64,000 nucleotides of DNA, taken from positions 3,555,001 through 3,619,000 of the forward strand of contig NZ_CP022221.1 in assembly GCF_004114935.1 (NCBI RefSeq), read 5' to 3'. The notes under the pieces are model-generated. The model had not been told where the DNA came from. It worked only from the letters and a program-made list of their open reading frames with translations, and did no database searches. This DNA is from Bradyrhizobium zhanjiangense. GTDB taxonomy: Bacteria > Pseudomonadota > Alphaproteobacteria > Rhizobiales > Xanthobacteraceae. Shown here in pieces: positions 15,827-25,339 of this stretch (its first letter is position 1; every line of letters begins with the position of its first letter). A program made the translations under genes and the position numbers.

Positions 15827-17344
15827 ATGGAAGCGTTTGGTCTCCTGCTTCACGGCTTCGCGGTCCTGCTGACGTGGAAGACGCTCATGCTGATGATGGT
15901 CGGGCTGGTGCTCGGCATCTTCGTCGGCGTGCTGCCGGGGCTCGGCGGCCCCAACGGCGTTGCGATCCTGTTGCCGCTCACCTTCACGATGGATCCGACC
16001 TCGGCGATCGTGATGCTGTCCTGCATCTATTGGGGCGCGCTGTTCGGCGGTGCGATCACCTCGATCCTGTTCAACATCCCCGGCGAAGCCTGGTCGGTCG
16101 CGACCACCTTCGACGGCTATCCGATGGCGCAGCAGGGCAGGGCGGCGGAGGCGCTGACCGCGGCGTTCACGTCCTCCTTCATCGGCTCGCTGGTCGCGGT
16201 GATGCTGATCACCTTCCTCGCGCCGATGATCTCGTCCTTTGCCCTGAAATTCGGCCCGCCCGAGTTCTTCGCGGTGTATCTATTGACCTTCTGCTCCTTT
16301 GTCGGCCTCGGCCGCGAGGCCAAGCACAAGACCGTCATCTCGATGTCGCTGGGGCTCCTGCTCGCCGGCATCGGCATGGACACGGTGTCAGGCCAGTTGC
16401 GCATGACCTTCGGCTCGGCCGAGCTTTTGCGCGGTATCAACTTCCTGGTCGCGGTGATCGGCCTGTTCGGCATCAGCGAGATATTGCTGACGATGGAGGA
16501 GCGCCTGGCGCTGCGCGGACATGCGGCGAGCATCTCGCTGCGCGTCGTGCTCAGCGTCTGGAAGGACCTGCCGAAATATTGGGTGACGCTGCTACGCTCG
16601 TCCTTCATCGGCTGCTGGCTCGGCATCACCCCGGGCGGCGCGATCGCGGCATCCTTCATGGGCTACAATCTGGCCAAGCGCTTTGCCAAGGAGCCCGAGA
16701 GCTTCGGCAAGGGCCGCATCGAGGGCGTGTTCGCGCCCGAGACGGCGGCGCATGCGTCCGGCACCTCGGCGCTGCTGCCGATGCTGGCGCTCGGCATTCC
16801 CGGCTCCGGCACCGCGGCGATCCTTCTCGGCGGCCTGATGGTATGGGGGCTCAATCCGGGGCCGCTGCTGTTCGTCGAGCACAAGGATTTCGTCTGGGGT
16901 CTGATCGCCTCGATGTATCTCGGCAACGTCGTCGGTCTCGCGCTGGTGCTGACGACGGTGCCGATCTTCGCCTCGATCCTGCGCGTGCCGTTTGCGGCGG
17001 TGGCGCCGATGATCGTGGTGTCCTGCGCGATCGGTGCCTATGCGATCCAGAACGCGATGTTCGACATCTGGCTGATGCTCGGCTTCGGAATCGTCGGCTA
17101 CGTCTTCAAGAAGATCGGCATTCCCCTGGCGCCGTTCACGCTCGCGCTCGTGCTCGGCAACCGCGCCGAGGATGCCTTCCGCCTGTCCATGATCGGCTCC
17201 GGCGGGACCCTGAAGGTGTTCTGGTCGAACGGGCTGGTCGGCTCGATCACGACGCTGGCGATCGTGCTGCTGTTTTGGCCCTTGATCGATGGTTTGCTGG
17301 GCCGTGTCGGTTGGAGGCAGCGGGGCAGAACGGCGACACCATGA
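15827..17344 (+). CDS. tctA: Tripartite tricarboxylate transporter large permease (TctA)
   Basis: A 505-residue permease starting MEAFGLLLHGFAVLLTWKTL. It has about twelve membrane segments and the two TctA signature loops: GVLPGLGGPNGVAILLPLTF (first internal repeat) and [20 protein letters not shown] with [18 protein letters not shown] (second). Length and architecture are full for the family. It forms the translocation path for the carboxylate bound by TctC. A partly deleted duplicate lies at 24125-24961, and a third, more diverged fragment at 25340-25790. Confidence 0.92.
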   Translation: MEAFGLLLHGFAVLLTWKTLMLMMVGLVLGIFVGVLPGLGGPNGVAILLPLTFTMDPTSAIVMLSCIYWGALFGGAITSILFNIPGEAWSVATTFDGYPMAQQGRAAEALTAAFTSSFIGSLVAVMLITFLAPMISSFALKFGPPEFFAVYLLTFCSFVGLGREAKHKTVISMSLGLLLAGIGMDTVSGQLRMTFGSAELLRGINFLVAVIGLFGISEILLTMEERLALRGHAASISLRVVLSVWKDLPKYWVTLLRSSFIGCWLGITPGGAIAASFMGYNLAKRFAKEPESFGKGRIEGVFAPETAAHASGTSALLPMLALGIPGSGTAAILLGGLMVWGLNPGPLLFVEHKDFVWGLIASMYLGNVVGLALVLTTVPIFASILRVPFAAVAPMIVVSCAIGAYAIQNAMFDIWLMLGFGIVGYVFKKIGIPLAPFTLALVLGNRAEDAFRLSMIGSGGTLKVFWSNGLVGSITTLAIVLLFWPLIDGLLGRVGWRQRGRTATP

Positions 17345-17504
17345 GAAATGAATTAGATCAGTGCCTTAGTTCTATGATGTCGCGGTAGTCCTACTCGGGC
17401 GCCTAGTCATTGTTTCCAAATGTTGCCGTTGCGCGACAGCCTAGGCCGGGCCCTGGCGCGTATGTTCCTCGTGGAACTTTTTTATTTTTCACGAGGGATT
17501 TGCA

Positions 17505-18377
17505 ATGAAGCGGGTTGTGATGGGAATTGTGGCAGTGTCGCTGGTCGCGAACAGCGCACTGGCCGCTGATCTGGCGTCCAAGCCCTACGTGAAGGCGCCG
17601 GTCGTCGTCGATCCGGTCTGGAGTTGGACAGGCTTTTATGCCGGATTGAACGCTGGGTACAGCTGGGGCCGAGCGAACACCACCGTGGCGCCGATCGCGC
17701 TGCCATTCCCGGCCGTACAATTCGGTTCGTTTGGTCAGAATGTCGATGGTTGGCTGGCCGGCGGTCAGCTGGGCTACAACTGGCAGGTCGATCCCAAATG
17801 GGTCGTTGGCCTCGAGGGTGACATTCAGGCGACCGGCGAGCGATCGTCGCGGACGGTGACCACGACGAGCGCGCGTTACGGTTCGAATATCATCGGCCTC
17901 CCAATCGGCAATGACTTCAACTCCATTGCGACGCTCACTGCAAATCTGTCCTACGACCTGCAGTGGTTCGCGACGTTCCGCGGACGAGTCGGCGTCCTGT
18001 CGGATCCGCAGACTCTCTGGTATGCGACCGGCGGTCTCGCTGTTGGCGAGTTCAAGTATTCGTCCGCGACCGCTCTCGGAATTCAAGTCTTCGGGCCGGG
18101 TCTCGGCGGCACGACTCCGCTCGGCGCATTCAACTTTCCGATCGGTGCGGGGGTGAGCAGCACCGATACCCGAGTCGGCTGGACGGTGGGCGCGGGCGTC
18201 GAACGCAAGTTCACCCGGAATTGGTCGGCGAAGCTCGAATACCTTTACATGGATTTCGGCAGTAAGACTTACTTCGTCGGAACCGCTAACCAGGCGGACG
18301 TCAGCTTCCACGATCATATTCTGCGTGCCGGCTTCAACTATGCGTTCACGCCAACGCCGGTCGTTGCAAAATACTGA
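17505..18377 (+). CDS. Outer-membrane beta-barrel protein (Omp25/RopB-like)
   Basis: A 290-residue protein with a signal peptide (KRVVMGIVAVSLVANSALAA), a linker (DLASKPYVKAPVVVDPVWS), then WTGFYAGLNAGYSWGRANT, the standard opening of the small eight-stranded porin-like barrels of Rhizobiales. Alternating strands end with DHILRAGFNYAF, the C-terminal aromatic signature for barrel insertion. It sits between the permease and the CoA-transferase. It may widen outer-membrane access for the substrate or be a general structural OMP. A good terminator follows at 18403. Confidence 0.88.
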   Translation: MKRVVMGIVAVSLVANSALAADLASKPYVKAPVVVDPVWSWTGFYAGLNAGYSWGRANTTVAPIALPFPAVQFGSFGQNVDGWLAGGQLGYNWQVDPKWVVGLEGDIQATGERSSRTVTTTSARYGSNIIGLPIGNDFNSIATLTANLSYDLQWFATFRGRVGVLSDPQTLWYATGGLAVGEFKYSSATALGIQVFGPGLGGTTPLGAFNFPIGAGVSSTDTRVGWTVGAGVERKFTRNWSAKLEYLYMDFGSKTYFVGTANQADVSFHDHILRAGFNYAFTPTPVVAKY

Positions 18378-18402
18378 GCTGCGCAGCGCGAACTCCGCCT
18401 CG

Positions 18403-18426
18403 ATGCCCGGCAATCTTGCCGGGCAT
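18403..18426 (+). terminator. Terminator after the beta-barrel gene
   Basis: An 11-bp perfect stem ATGCCCGGCAA / TTGCCGGGCAT with a 2-base loop, 26 bases after the stop codon and followed by tgtcgttt. It also separates the convergent CoA-transferase gene. Confidence 0.75.
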
Positions 18427-18444
18427 TGTCGTTTCTGACCTGGC

Positions 18445-19638
18445 TCACACCACTTTGGCGTCCCTGAGCTTGGCAATCTCGGCGGCGCCGAAGCCAAACT
18501 CCTTCAGAACCTCGTCGGTCTGCTCCCCGAATTCCGGCGGCCGCGCCACCATCTTGCTCGGCGTGCGCGACAGCGTCACGGGCTGGCCGACCAGGCGGAT
18601 GTGACGGTCCTGGTCGTTCGGCACGTCCTGCGCGATGCCGAGATGCTTGACCTGCGCGTCCTCGAACATCTGGTCGATGGCATAGATCGGCCCGCAGGGC
18701 ACGCCGGCCTCGTTGAGCTCACGGACCCAGGTCTCGGTCGACTTCGTCACGGTGCGCTTCTCGATCTCGGCGTTGAGCGCGTCGCGGTTCTTGGAGCGGG
18801 CAGGGGCCGTCGCGTAGTCGGGATGGCCAAAGAGCTCCGGCGCGCCGATCGCCTGGGCGCAGCGCTCCCAGATCCGTCCGCCCGTGGTGGCGATGTTGAT
18901 ATAGCCGTCCGAGGTCTTGAACACGCCGGTCGGGATGCTGGTCGGGTGGTTGTTGCCGGCCTGCTTGGCCACCTCCTTCTCCATCAGCCAGCGCGCGGCT
19001 TGGAAATCGAGCATGAAGATCTGGGCCTGGAGCAGCGAGGTCTGCACCCACTGGCCCTTGCCGGAGACCTCGCGCTCGAGCAGCGCGGTGAGAATGCCCA
19101 TGGCGCAGAACAGGCCCGCCGTGAGGTCGGCGACGGGAATGCCGACCCGCATCGGTCCTTCGCCCGGCGCGCCGGTGATCGACATCAGCCCGCCCATGCC
19201 CTGCGCGATCTGATCGAAGCCCGGGCGCTTGTGATAGGGGCCGTCCTGGCCGAAGCCGGAGATGCTGCCATAGACGATGCGCGGGTTGATCGCGGCGAGG
19301 CTCTCATACTCGATGCCGAGCTTCTTCTTCACGTCGGGGCGGAAATTCTCGACCACGACGTCGGCCCTGGCGGCAAGGCGCTTGAACACGGCGAGCCCGC
19401 GCTCGTCTTTCAAGTTGAGCGTTATGGCCCGCTTGTTGCGGTGCAAATTCTGGAAGTCGGAACCCCGCCTGGGTCCGCCCGGCTGCTCGCCCCCAGCGTC
19501 CTCGGTCAGCGCATCGATCTTGATGACATTGGCGCCCCAATCCGCGAGCTGCCGCACGCAGGTCGGCCCGGAGCGGACCCGGGTCAGATCGAGCACGGTG
19601 AAGCGCGACAGGGCTTCCGAGGCATGCGGAAAGGGCAT
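18445..19638 (-). CDS. CaiB/BaiF family CoA-transferase
   Basis: About 397 residues from ATG 19638, which has GGAG upstream. The frame is open to 19734, but residues before MPFPHASEAL do not look like family sequence. Class III CoA-transferase signatures are seen: FTVLDLTRVRSGPTCVRQLA, DWGANVIKID, NLHRNKRAITLNLK, VVVENFRPDVKKKLG (with the catalytic Asp region following) and YGSISGFGQDGPYHKRPGFD. It moves CoA between two carboxylic acids and so activates the imported acid. It is convergent with the barrel gene. The 5' half is present again as a fragment at 25798-26250. Confidence 0.9.
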   Translation of the reverse strand: MPFPHASEALSRFTVLDLTRVRSGPTCVRQLADWGANVIKIDALTEDAGGEQPGGPRRGSDFQNLHRNKRAITLNLKDERGLAVFKRLAARADVVVENFRPDVKKKLGIEYESLAAINPRIVYGSISGFGQDGPYHKRPGFDQIAQGMGGLMSITGAPGEGPMRVGIPVADLTAGLFCAMGILTALLEREVSGKGQWVQTSLLQAQIFMLDFQAARWLMEKEVAKQAGNNHPTSIPTGVFKTSDGYINIATTGGRIWERCAQAIGAPELFGHPDYATAPARSKNRDALNAEIEKRTVTKSTETWVRELNEAGVPCGPIYAIDQMFEDAQVKHLGIAQDVPNDQDRHIRLVGQPVTLSRTPSKMVARPPEFGEQTDEVLKEFGFGAAEIAKLRDAKVV

Positions 19639-19768
19639 CGTGAAAGGCTCCGGGACAGATTGCGGGCCCACCATAGTGCCGAAAGGCCCTGCGACAAGTC
19701 TGGGCCGGCGCGGATGCCACCTGTCGAAATGCAATGCCTGGCGCGGTTTGCCGCGCTCCGTGAAGGAA

Positions 19769-20071
19769 TCAGCGCGACAGGCGCTTCAGTTCCGCGCGCG
19801 CCTTCTCAGCCAGCGGGTCATCGCCGTGGCGGGCAATGAAGAGCTCAAAGGCCTCCCGCGTTCCCTTCCGGCGGGCCGCTTCGTATTCCTCGGCCACCGC
19901 AACGGCAGGATCCCGGGCCATTGGCATGGTGGGCGAGCGTCCCGCCTTGCCGCTGTCATCCGCATTGGCCTTCTCCACCATGACGGGCAGTCCTTCGAAG
20001 GGCGTGTGATCGAATCCGGCGAGCGCCGCGAGGGCGCCAAACAGGCCGGCCGCGAGTGAACGTCGTTTCAT
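19769..20071 (-). CDS. Small exported protein with helical repeat-like C terminus
   Basis: About 100 residues from ATG 20071: KRRSLAAGLFGALAALAGF looks like a signal peptide with an arginine pair. The mature protein has EEYEAARRKGTREAFELFIA then RHGDDPLAEKARAELKRLSR, a motif like a single TPR/SEL-type helix pair common at the C terminus of small rhizobial periplasmic proteins. The frame is open to 20191, but the signal peptide decides the start. Function unknown; it may act in the periplasm. Confidence 0.6.
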   Translation of the reverse strand: MKRRSLAAGLFGALAALAGFDHTPFEGLPVMVEKANADDSGKAGRSPTMPMARDPAVAVAEEYEAARRKGTREAFELFIARHGDDPLAEKARAELKRLSR

Positions 20072-20274
20072 GAAACCCTGCAAATTACGTGAGGGCGGGA
20101 ACCGAGAGCTCTTGCCTTTGTTTCCCGTATCACTACGGGATTTCATAGCTAACACCGCATTATGGCAGAGGTCCGGGCACTCTCGCCCCATTTAAACCAA
20201 ACGCTTAACTCTCTAGCTAGACTAATCTGTTAACGCCTCGAATTGGATGGGGCCTCCTGCTTCGGAGATTCGCT

Positions 20275-23200
20275 TTGGCAACCGCGGTTACGGTCACCAA
20301 GACCAACAACGCCGATATCGATGGTCTGCTGTCGGGCTACAAATGGTCGGGCGCGATCTCCTATAGTTTCCCGGATTCGTCCAGCGACTACGCCAATCCG
20401 TACACCGGCGGCAGCAGCGAGCCGACCACGTCGGGCTTCGCCTCGGCGCCGACCCAGATGCAGACGGCGATCAACTACGCCATCGGATTGATCAACGGCT
20501 ACACCAACGCCAACATCCAGTACGCAGGCACGAACGGCGCCGACATCATGATCGCGCAGTCGCCGTCGGCCAACCCGACCTCCTACGCGTACTATCCCGG
20601 CAACTATGCCTCCGGCGGCGACATCTGGTTCGGGACTCAATACAATTACTCGCTGGCCAAGCTCGGCAATTATTACTTCGTGACCGCGCTTCACGAGCTT
20701 GGCCACGCCATAGGCCTCAAGCACAGCCAGGAGACCGGTGGGCCGGCCAACGTCGCAGTGCCGACCGCGCACGACGACAGCGAATATACCGTCATGAGTT
20801 ATCGCAGCTATGTCGGCGCTTCGACCACGAGCGGATACACCAATGAGGGCTACGGATATCCGCAGACCTATATGGCCAACGATATCCTCGCGCTGCAGAC
20901 GATGTACGGTGCGAACTTCACGACCCAGAGCAGCAACACGGTCTACACCTGGAATCCGACCACGGGGCAGGAGTTCATCAATGGCGTCGGGCAGGCCGCG
21001 CCCGGCGGCGGTGTCGGGGGCTCGGCCAATCGAATCTACGAGACGGTCTGGGACGGCGGCGGCGTCGATACTTACGACCTGTCGAGCTACGCGACGAACC
21101 TGAGCATCAACCTCAACCCCGGCGCGTCGTCGGTATTCTCGTCCGTTCAACTGGCCTATCTCGGCGATGGCCATTACGCATCCGGCAACGTCTACAACGC
21201 CTATCTCTATAACGGTGACGCGCGTTCCTATATCGACAATGCCATTGGCGGTTCCGGCAACGACACGTTGGTAGGCAACGCCATTGCCAACACGCTGAAC
21301 GGCAGCTTCGGCAACGATAAGATAACCGGGGGTGGCGGCAACGACACCATCATCGGCGGCTCCGGCACCGATACGGCGGTGTATTCGGGCAGCGAAGCCA
21401 ACTACGCCATCTCCTATGACTCGGCGACGCAAATCTTTACAATCATCGACCAGCGTTCCGGTTCGCCTGACGGTACCGACACCGTGACTGGGGTGGAATA
21501 TTTCCAGTTTGCCGATCGCACGATCGCGGGCTCCTCGATGATCCCGCCGATCGTCATCGAAGCCGCCGGCTTGACCAAACTGGACCAGATCGGCAGCTAC
21601 TATTTTCTCGATCCGGTCAGCGGCGGTACGGGCCCATCAGTCAAATATGCCGGGACGCCTTTTGCTGCATCCACTCAGGTTGGAGGCTGGACGCCGATCG
21701 GAGCGGAGCAGACGGCAAACGGGTATCAGATTGCCTGGAAGGTGATCGGTTCGGATCAGTACTCGGTCTGGAACGCCGACAGCAACGGCAACTATGTCTC
21801 CTCTGCGACCGCGGTCGTCTCAGGAAGCAGTGCGATCCTTGAAGCATTTGAGAGCAGCTTCCATCAGGACCTCAACGCCGACGGCGTGATCGGCATACCT
21901 ACGACGAGCGTAACCGTGGTCGAAGCCGCCGGCTTGACCAAACTGGACCAGATCGGCAGCTACTATTTTCTCGATCCGATTAGCGGCGGTACAGGCCCAT
22001 CAGTCAAATATGCCGGAACGCCTTTTGCTGCATCGACTCAGGTCGGAGCCTGGACGCCGATCGGGGCGGAGCAGACGGCAAACGGATATCAGATTGCCTG
22101 GAAGGTGATCGGTTCGGATCAGTACTCGGTCTGGAATGCCGAGAGCAACGGCAACTATGTCTCCTCCGCGACCGCGGTCGTCTCAGGAAGCAGCGCGATC
22201 CTTGAAGCATTTGAGAGCAGCTTCCAGCAGGACCTCAACGCCGACGGCGTGATCGGCATACCTACGACGAGCGTAACCGTGGTCGAAGCCGCCGGCTTGA
22301 CCAAACTGGACCAGATCGGCAGCTACTATTTTCTCGATCCGGTCAGCGGCGGTACGGGCCCATCAGTCAAATATGCCGGGACGCCTTTTGCTGCATCCAC
22401 TCAGGTTGGAGGCTGGACGCCGATCGGAGCGGAGCAGACGGCAAACGGGTATCAGATTGCCTGGAAGGTGATCGGTTCGGATCAGTACTCGGTCTGGAAC
22501 GCCGACAGCAACGGCAACTATGTCTCCTCTGCGACCGCGGTCGTCTCAGGAAGCAGTGCGATCCTTGAAGCATTTGAGAGCAGCTTCCATCAGGACCTCA
22601 ACGCCGACGGCGTGATCGGCATACCTACGACGAGCGTAACCGTGGTCGAAGCCGCCGGCTTGACCAAACTGGACCAGATCGGCAGCTATTATTTTCTCGA
22701 TCCGATTAGCGGCGGTACAGGCCCATCAGTCAAATATGCCGGAACGCCTTTTGCTGCATCGACTCAGGTCGGAGCCTGGACGCCGATCGGGGCGGAACAG
22801 ACGGCAAACGGATATCAGATTGCCTGGAAGGTGATCGGTTCGGATCAGTACTCGGTCTGGAACGCCGAGAGCAACGGCAACTATGTCTCCTCCGCGACCG
22901 CGGTCGTCTCAGGAAGCAGCGCGATCCTTGAACCATTTGAGAGCAGCTTCCAGCAGGACCTCAACGCCGACAGCGTGATCGGCATACCTGCGGCGAGCGT
23001 AACCGTGGTCGAAGCCGCCGGCTCAAGTCCTGCATCGCAAGGGGCCAGGATCGCAGCTGGCAATGATAGTTTCGTACTTCACCGGGGCATCGATGGGGCC
23101 GGTGTAGTAAATGCTGGAAGCGCGGAAGTTGTCGCGCCTGATGGATTTTCTTTGGTTGCTATCTGCAAACAGCTGACGGAGCTCTTGCACGAAACGCCGA

Positions 23201-23319
23201 GCGATCAATCCCACGCCATCTCTCAGTTGGGGAGCGATTTTCACGATGCGGTCATGGGGCGGGATACAGCCAACGTACATATGGCCGACCTGAATACCGG
23301 CTACTTCATTGTCCATTAG
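20275..23319 (+). CDS. Serralysin-like RTX metalloprotease with four W-rich/dockerin-like repeats
   Basis: A 1014-residue protein with a TTG start at 20275 (GGAG about 7 bases upstream). The metzincin zinc site HELGHAIGLKH is near residue 140, with a Met-turn in TVMSYRSY near 172. RTX calcium nonapeptides (GGSGNDTLVG, GGGGNDTIIGGSG) span about 324-365. Four 121-residue repeats then follow (about 429-912), each with LTKLDQIGSYYFLDP, AWKVIGSDQYSVWNA and an EF-hand-like DLNADGVIG; they fit the W_rich_C/dockerin-like pattern. There is no N-terminal signal, as expected for type I secretion. A C-terminal tail of about 100 residues follows. It is a probable secreted calcium-dependent protease whose repeats could bind the cell surface or a glycan. 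No type I exporter is encoded nearby. Confidence 0.85.
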   Translation: MATAVTVTKTNNADIDGLLSGYKWSGAISYSFPDSSSDYANPYTGGSSEPTTSGFASAPTQMQTAINYAIGLINGYTNANIQYAGTNGADIMIAQSPSANPTSYAYYPGNYASGGDIWFGTQYNYSLAKLGNYYFVTALHELGHAIGLKHSQETGGPANVAVPTAHDDSEYTVMSYRSYVGASTTSGYTNEGYGYPQTYMANDILALQTMYGANFTTQSSNTVYTWNPTTGQEFINGVGQAAPGGGVGGSANRIYETVWDGGGVDTYDLSSYATNLSINLNPGASSVFSSVQLAYLGDGHYASGNVYNAYLYNGDARSYIDNAIGGSGNDTLVGNAIANTLNGSFGNDKITGGGGNDTIIGGSGTDTAVYSGSEANYAISYDSATQIFTIIDQRSGSPDGTDTVTGVEYFQFADRTIAGSSMIPPIVIEAAGLTKLDQIGSYYFLDPVSGGTGPSVKYAGTPFAASTQVGGWTPIGAEQTANGYQIAWKVIGSDQYSVWNADSNGNYVSSATAVVSGSSAILEAFESSFHQDLNADGVIGIPTTSVTVVEAAGLTKLDQIGSYYFLDPISGGTGPSVKYAGTPFAASTQVGAWTPIGAEQTANGYQIAWKVIGSDQYSVWNAESNGNYVSSATAVVSGSSAILEAFESSFQQDLNADGVIGIPTTSVTVVEAAGLTKLDQIGSYYFLDPVSGGTGPSVKYAGTPFAASTQVGGWTPIGAEQTANGYQIAWKVIGSDQYSVWNADSNGNYVSSATAVVSGSSAILEAFESSFHQDLNADGVIGIPTTSVTVVEAAGLTKLDQIGSYYFLDPISGGTGPSVKYAGTPFAASTQVGAWTPIGAEQTANGYQIAWKVIGSDQYSVWNAESNGNYVSSATAVVSGSSAILEPFESSFQQDLNADSVIGIPAASVTVVEAAGSSPASQGARIAAGNDSFVLHRGIDGAGVVNAGSAEVVAPDGFSLVAICKQLTELLHETPSDQSHAISQLGSDFHDAVMGRDTANVHMADLNTGYFIVH
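21559..23010 (+). repeat. Four 363-bp tandem repeats in higher-order 726-bp pairs
   Basis: Units start at 21559, 21922, 22285 and 22648, each exactly 363 bp. Over the stretches compared, units 1 and 3 are identical, and units 2 and 4 differ at only a handful of sites; 1 and 2 differ much more. The pattern A-B-A'-B' shows that a two-unit block was duplicated recently. The reading frame is kept throughout. Confidence 0.92.
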
Positions 23320-23332
23320 GCCGTGTGGACAG

Positions 23333-23665
23333 TTACCTTAGCCAGATTGGAGCGGCAGCGATCGTTACGATGGCGAAGTAATTTCGGGCGGTCTTTTCGT
23401 AGCGCATTGCGACGCGCCTGAACCGCTTCAGTTTTGAGAAGCAGCATTCGATCACGTGACGCTCGGCATAGAGAGGCTTGTTGGGCGGATGTTTGATTGC
23501 CCGTGAGGGGGGTGTTCGGGAGACGGCTTGTGCGGCTTTTGCGCCGATGGCGGATCGCAACGCATCGGAATCGTAGGTCGCATCGTCCATCAGGATATTG
23601 GCTGAGAGCCCCTCGATGAGCGGTTGGGCCTGAGACGCATCGCCGGCTTGACCTGCCGTTAGGCC
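23333..23665 (-). pseudogene. IS5-family transposase remnant (C-terminal part)
   Basis: A minus-strand frame with transposase-like sequence: LIEGLSANILMDDATYDSDA (the region of the second catalytic Asp), ERHVIECCFSKLKRFRRVAM with the glutamate of the DDE triad, and RYEKTARNYFAIVTIAAA. This is the C-terminal third of an IS5/IS4-type transposase. The 5' part is absent; the frame runs straight into sequence antisense to the duplicated tctB. The element is dead and probably marks the edge of the rearrangement that produced the duplicate transporter genes. Confidence 0.75.
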
Positions 23666-23672
23666 GATGGCC

Positions 23673-24113
23673 GTCCTGCTGCTCGCGCTCTCCGTCACGT
23701 TCGGCTACGACAATTGGCGCACCGGTGCGTCCTGGGATGCGACCGGGCCCGAGCCCGGCTATTTCCCGTTCTATCTCTGCGTCATTCTCGGCGGCGGCAG
23801 CCTCTACGGCCTGATCGTGGCGCTCCTCGCGCACCACGCGGCGCGCGAGACCTTCGTGACGCGGGCGCAAGCGCGCCGCGTGATGGCGGTGTTCGTGCCG
23901 ACGCTACTGTTCTGCCTGGTGACCCAGTTCCTCGGCCTCTATGTCGCGAGCTTCCTCCTGATCTCGGGCTTCATGCGCCTCGTCGGCAAGATCGCGCTGT
24001 GGAAGTCGCTGCTCACCGCTTTCGTGTTCACGGCGATCATGTTCGTCACCTTCGATATCGCCTTCGACGTCATCATGCCGAAAGGGCCGCTCGAAGCGGC
24101 CCTCGGCCGCTAG
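23673..24113 (+). pseudogene. Second tctB copy, 5' end lost
   Basis: Near-identical to 15376-15815 at a constant offset of 8298 bases with no indel. Only scattered substitutions are seen (for example CAC for CGC near 23834). The original N terminus is missing: the copy fuses to the IS remnant, so translation could only begin at an internal ATG (23667) placed there by the junction. The four membrane helices are intact, so a shortened protein is possible, but the partner permease is broken. Confidence 0.8.
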
Positions 24114-24124
24114 GACGGATCGCG

Positions 24125-24961
24125 ATGGAAGCGTTTGGTCTCCTGATTCACGGCTTCGCGGTCCTGCTGACGTGGAAGACGATCGTGCTGATGATGGTCG
24201 GGCTGGTGCTCGGCATCTTCGTCGGCGTGCTGCCGGGTCTCGGCGGCCCCAACGGCGTTGCGATCCTGTTGCCGCTCACCTTCACGATGGACCCGACCTC
24301 GGCGATCGTGATGCTGTCCTGCATCTATTGGGGCGCGCTGTTCGGCGGTGCGATCACCTCGATCCTGTTCAACATCCCCGGCGAAGCCTGGTCGGTCGCG
24401 ACCACCTTCGACGGCTATCCGATGGCGCAGCAGGGCAGGGCGGCGGAGGCGCTGACCGCGGCGTTCACGTCCTCCTTCATCGGCTCGCCGGCTCGGCATC
24501 ACACCGGGATCGCGGCATCCCGAGAGCTTCGGCAAGGGTCGCATCGAGGGCGTGTTCGCGCCCGAGACGGCGGCGCATGCGTCCGGCACCTCGGCGCTGC
24601 TGCCGATGCTGGCGCTCGGCATTCCCGGCTCGGGCACCGCGGCGATCCTGCTCGGCGGCCTGATGGTGTGGGGGCTCAATCCAGGGCCGCTGCTGTTCGT
24701 CGAGCACAAGGATTTCGTCTGGGGCCTCATCGCCTCGATGTATCTCGGCAACCCTTGGCGCCGTTCACGCTCGCGCTTGTGCTCGGCAACCGCGCCGAGG
24801 ATGCCTTCCTGTCCATGATCGGCTCCGGTGGCGACCTCAAGGTGTTCTGGTCGAACGGGTTGGTCGGCTCCATCACGACGCTGGCGATCCTGCTGCTGTT
24901 CTGGCCGGCCATCGACGGTCTGTTCGGTCGCGTCCGGTGGACGCAGCGGTCAAAGTCCTCG
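24125..24961 (+). pseudogene. Second tctA copy with internal deletions
   Basis: Identical in arrangement to 15827 onward up to about 24488, then broken. Relative to the intact gene it lacks about 16191-16616, 16652-16704 and 16928-17125, with a frame change in the middle (24489-24750) that turns the second TctA signature out of frame. The last part ([18 protein letters not shown]) is back in frame and the stop is nearby. The product would be about 280 residues with only the first signature loop, so it is not a functional permease. Confidence 0.85.
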
Positions 24962-25122
24962 GCTCACTAAGCGGCTGCGCGAAGCAGCAGTTTATACCGC
25001 GAAGAACCATGGTTGATGACTTAGCTTGTCCGACTCTTGAAAGCAGGGCGGGCGAGCTACCGGTTAGTTCTGTGATAACTTTACGCGCGGGTATATCCTC
25101 TGCTCCGCGGAGCTTGATTCGC

Positions 25123-25209
25123 ATGCTGGAAGCCATTCTCCTGTTACTGGCGATCGGGGCTGTGGCTCTCGTGATAATCGCATTTTGGGGATTGCATAGG
25201 CACGTCTGA
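25123..25209 (+). CDS. Possible 28-residue membrane peptide
   Basis: MLEAILLLLAIGAVALVII then AFWGLHRHV: one hydrophobic helix with a basic tail. GGAG lies about 10 bases before the ATG. It sits in the spacer between the two decayed tctA fragments. Composition is suggestive but the length is too short to be sure. Confidence 0.3.
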   Translation: MLEAILLLLAIGAVALVIIAFWGLHRHV

Positions 25210-25339
25210 TTTTAGTGCGGCCAAGTCGGAGCGTCCACAACCAGCGTAAGCGGTCGCCGCTTCGCGATTGCGGGATACGCAGCGGTTACTGAGGAATGAT
25301 CCCTCAAAGAGGATAGGGACAGAAGCTCGGCTAACGGAG

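Noticed and set aside
18601..19839. 412-codon open frame on the + strand
   Set aside because: Antisense to the CoA-transferase gene, which has full family motifs; the frame has none.
20230..21432. 400-codon open frame on the - strand
   Set aside because: Antisense to the metalloprotease domain; Val/Gly/Arg-rich repeats reflect the mirror of the real gene.
21559..23010. Direct repeats considered as a CRISPR array
   Set aside because: Units are 363 bp, translate in one frame and lack short repeats with unique spacers.
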